A DNA stretch of 64,000 nt, taken from assembly GCF_030227225.1 (NCBI RefSeq), contig NZ_JASPHQ010000004.1, forward strand, positions 1-64,000, in the 5' to 3' direction. How positions within the stretch are numbered: position 1 is the stretch's first letter; the number at the start of each line of letters is the position of its first letter. Under the pieces are notes generated by a model that did no database searches, was not told where the DNA came from, and saw nothing but the letters and a program-made list of their open reading frames with translations. Positions 63,875-64,000 of the stretch are shown here, one piece after another. A program made the position numbers and the translations under genes. Source of the DNA: Corynebacterium rhinophilum (GTDB taxonomy: Bacteria > Actinomycetota > Actinomycetes > Mycobacteriales > Mycobacteriaceae).

Positions 63875-64000
63875 GTGAGCACCGACCACCCTATCCCGCA
63901 ACGCCCCAGCACCACCCAGCTGCTGACCGCCTTTAATACCGCCTCCGTGCGCTGGCCCGGTGCCCTGCGCGCGGCCTTGGCGCTGCTAATTCCCGGCGCC
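63875..64000 (+). CDS. FUSC-type membrane protein, N-terminal fragment (runs off the window)
   Basis: GTG 63875 with AAAGGAG about 12 bases upstream starts a frame open to the window end. It encodes VSTDHPIPQRPSTTQLLTAF and then RWPGALRAALALLIPG, the start of a first helix in the R-W-P-x-A-L-R-A-A-L pattern of fusaric-acid-resistance-like (FUSC) proteins. Only 42 residues are visible, so the assignment is tentative. Confidence 0.5.
   Translation, partial: MSTDHPIPQRPSTTQLLTAFNTASVRWPGALRAALALLIPGA

Overview
The window reads as a chromosomal segment of a Corynebacterium species. It is a GC-rich actinobacterial sequence with genus-typical gene orders: the glycyl-tRNA synthetase gene next to an ArsR/Fur pair (znr-zur), then uppS-recO-era; hrcA-dnaJ-rsmE-phoH-ybeY; and aecD-brnQ-yhbW. 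The species cannot be fixed from sequence alone. About 60 protein genes are supported. There is no rRNA, no intact tRNA and no CRISPR array. Only the left edge looks mobile: the 3' end of an IS256-type transposase, a small orphan gene, and a tRNA 3' remnant that may be an old integration junction.

Layout. 0-0.9 kb: IS remnant, orphan ORF and tRNA fragment. 0.96-7.9 kb: an aldehyde dehydrogenase, three tandem MpaB/Lcp-type (DUF2236) haem oxygenase homologues and a divergent ferredoxin-type reductase; this is the most novel-looking gene set here. 8.0-8.9 kb: a DMT permease. 9.1-18 kb: a free-standing biotin carboxylase/BCCP/carboxyltransferase trio, an MHS-family transporter, a 3-oxoacid CoA-transferase, an IclR regulator and a thiolase. 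The promoter regions share a TGGTTCA motif that suggests one IclR regulon. 18-22 kb: a secreted PAP2 phosphatase, a small YtxH-like protein and DnaG with a degenerate zinc site. 22.2-22.8 kb: an exported guanyl-specific RNase with an overlapping-SD barstar-type inhibitor gene. 23-29.5 kb: dgt, a YdcF protein, a TPM-domain membrane protein with a glycine-rich tail, two hypothetical genes and glyS. 29.7-33 kb: znr, zur, uppS, recO, era. 33-42 kb: a lipoprotein, formamidase, pyridoxal kinase, ybeY, phoH, rsmE, dnaJ, hrcA, hemW.

42-64 kb: a CNNM/CorC pair behind a structured leader; a lone AAA ATPase and an AbiEi-like protein; a helical hypothetical protein; an acyl-CoA synthetase; two small membrane proteins; a carboxylesterase; a lipoprotein-idi pair; an ABC exporter; aecD, brnQ and yhbW; a complete overlapping dipeptide/oligopeptide ABC importer operon behind a palindrome; and the start of an FUSC-type membrane protein.

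How the genes fit together. The oxygenase cluster has the parts for oxidative cleavage of an unsaturated compound: three haem oxygenase candidates, an aldehyde dehydrogenase for the aldehyde product and an electron-transfer reductase. The 9-18 kb block could take up a carboxylate, activate a 3-oxoacid with CoA and cleave it to acetyl-CoA, with a biotin carboxylase supplying C4 acids. The rest is mainly housekeeping (replication, translation, ribosome maturation, heat-shock control, metal regulation, envelope lipid carriers) plus nutrient uptake.
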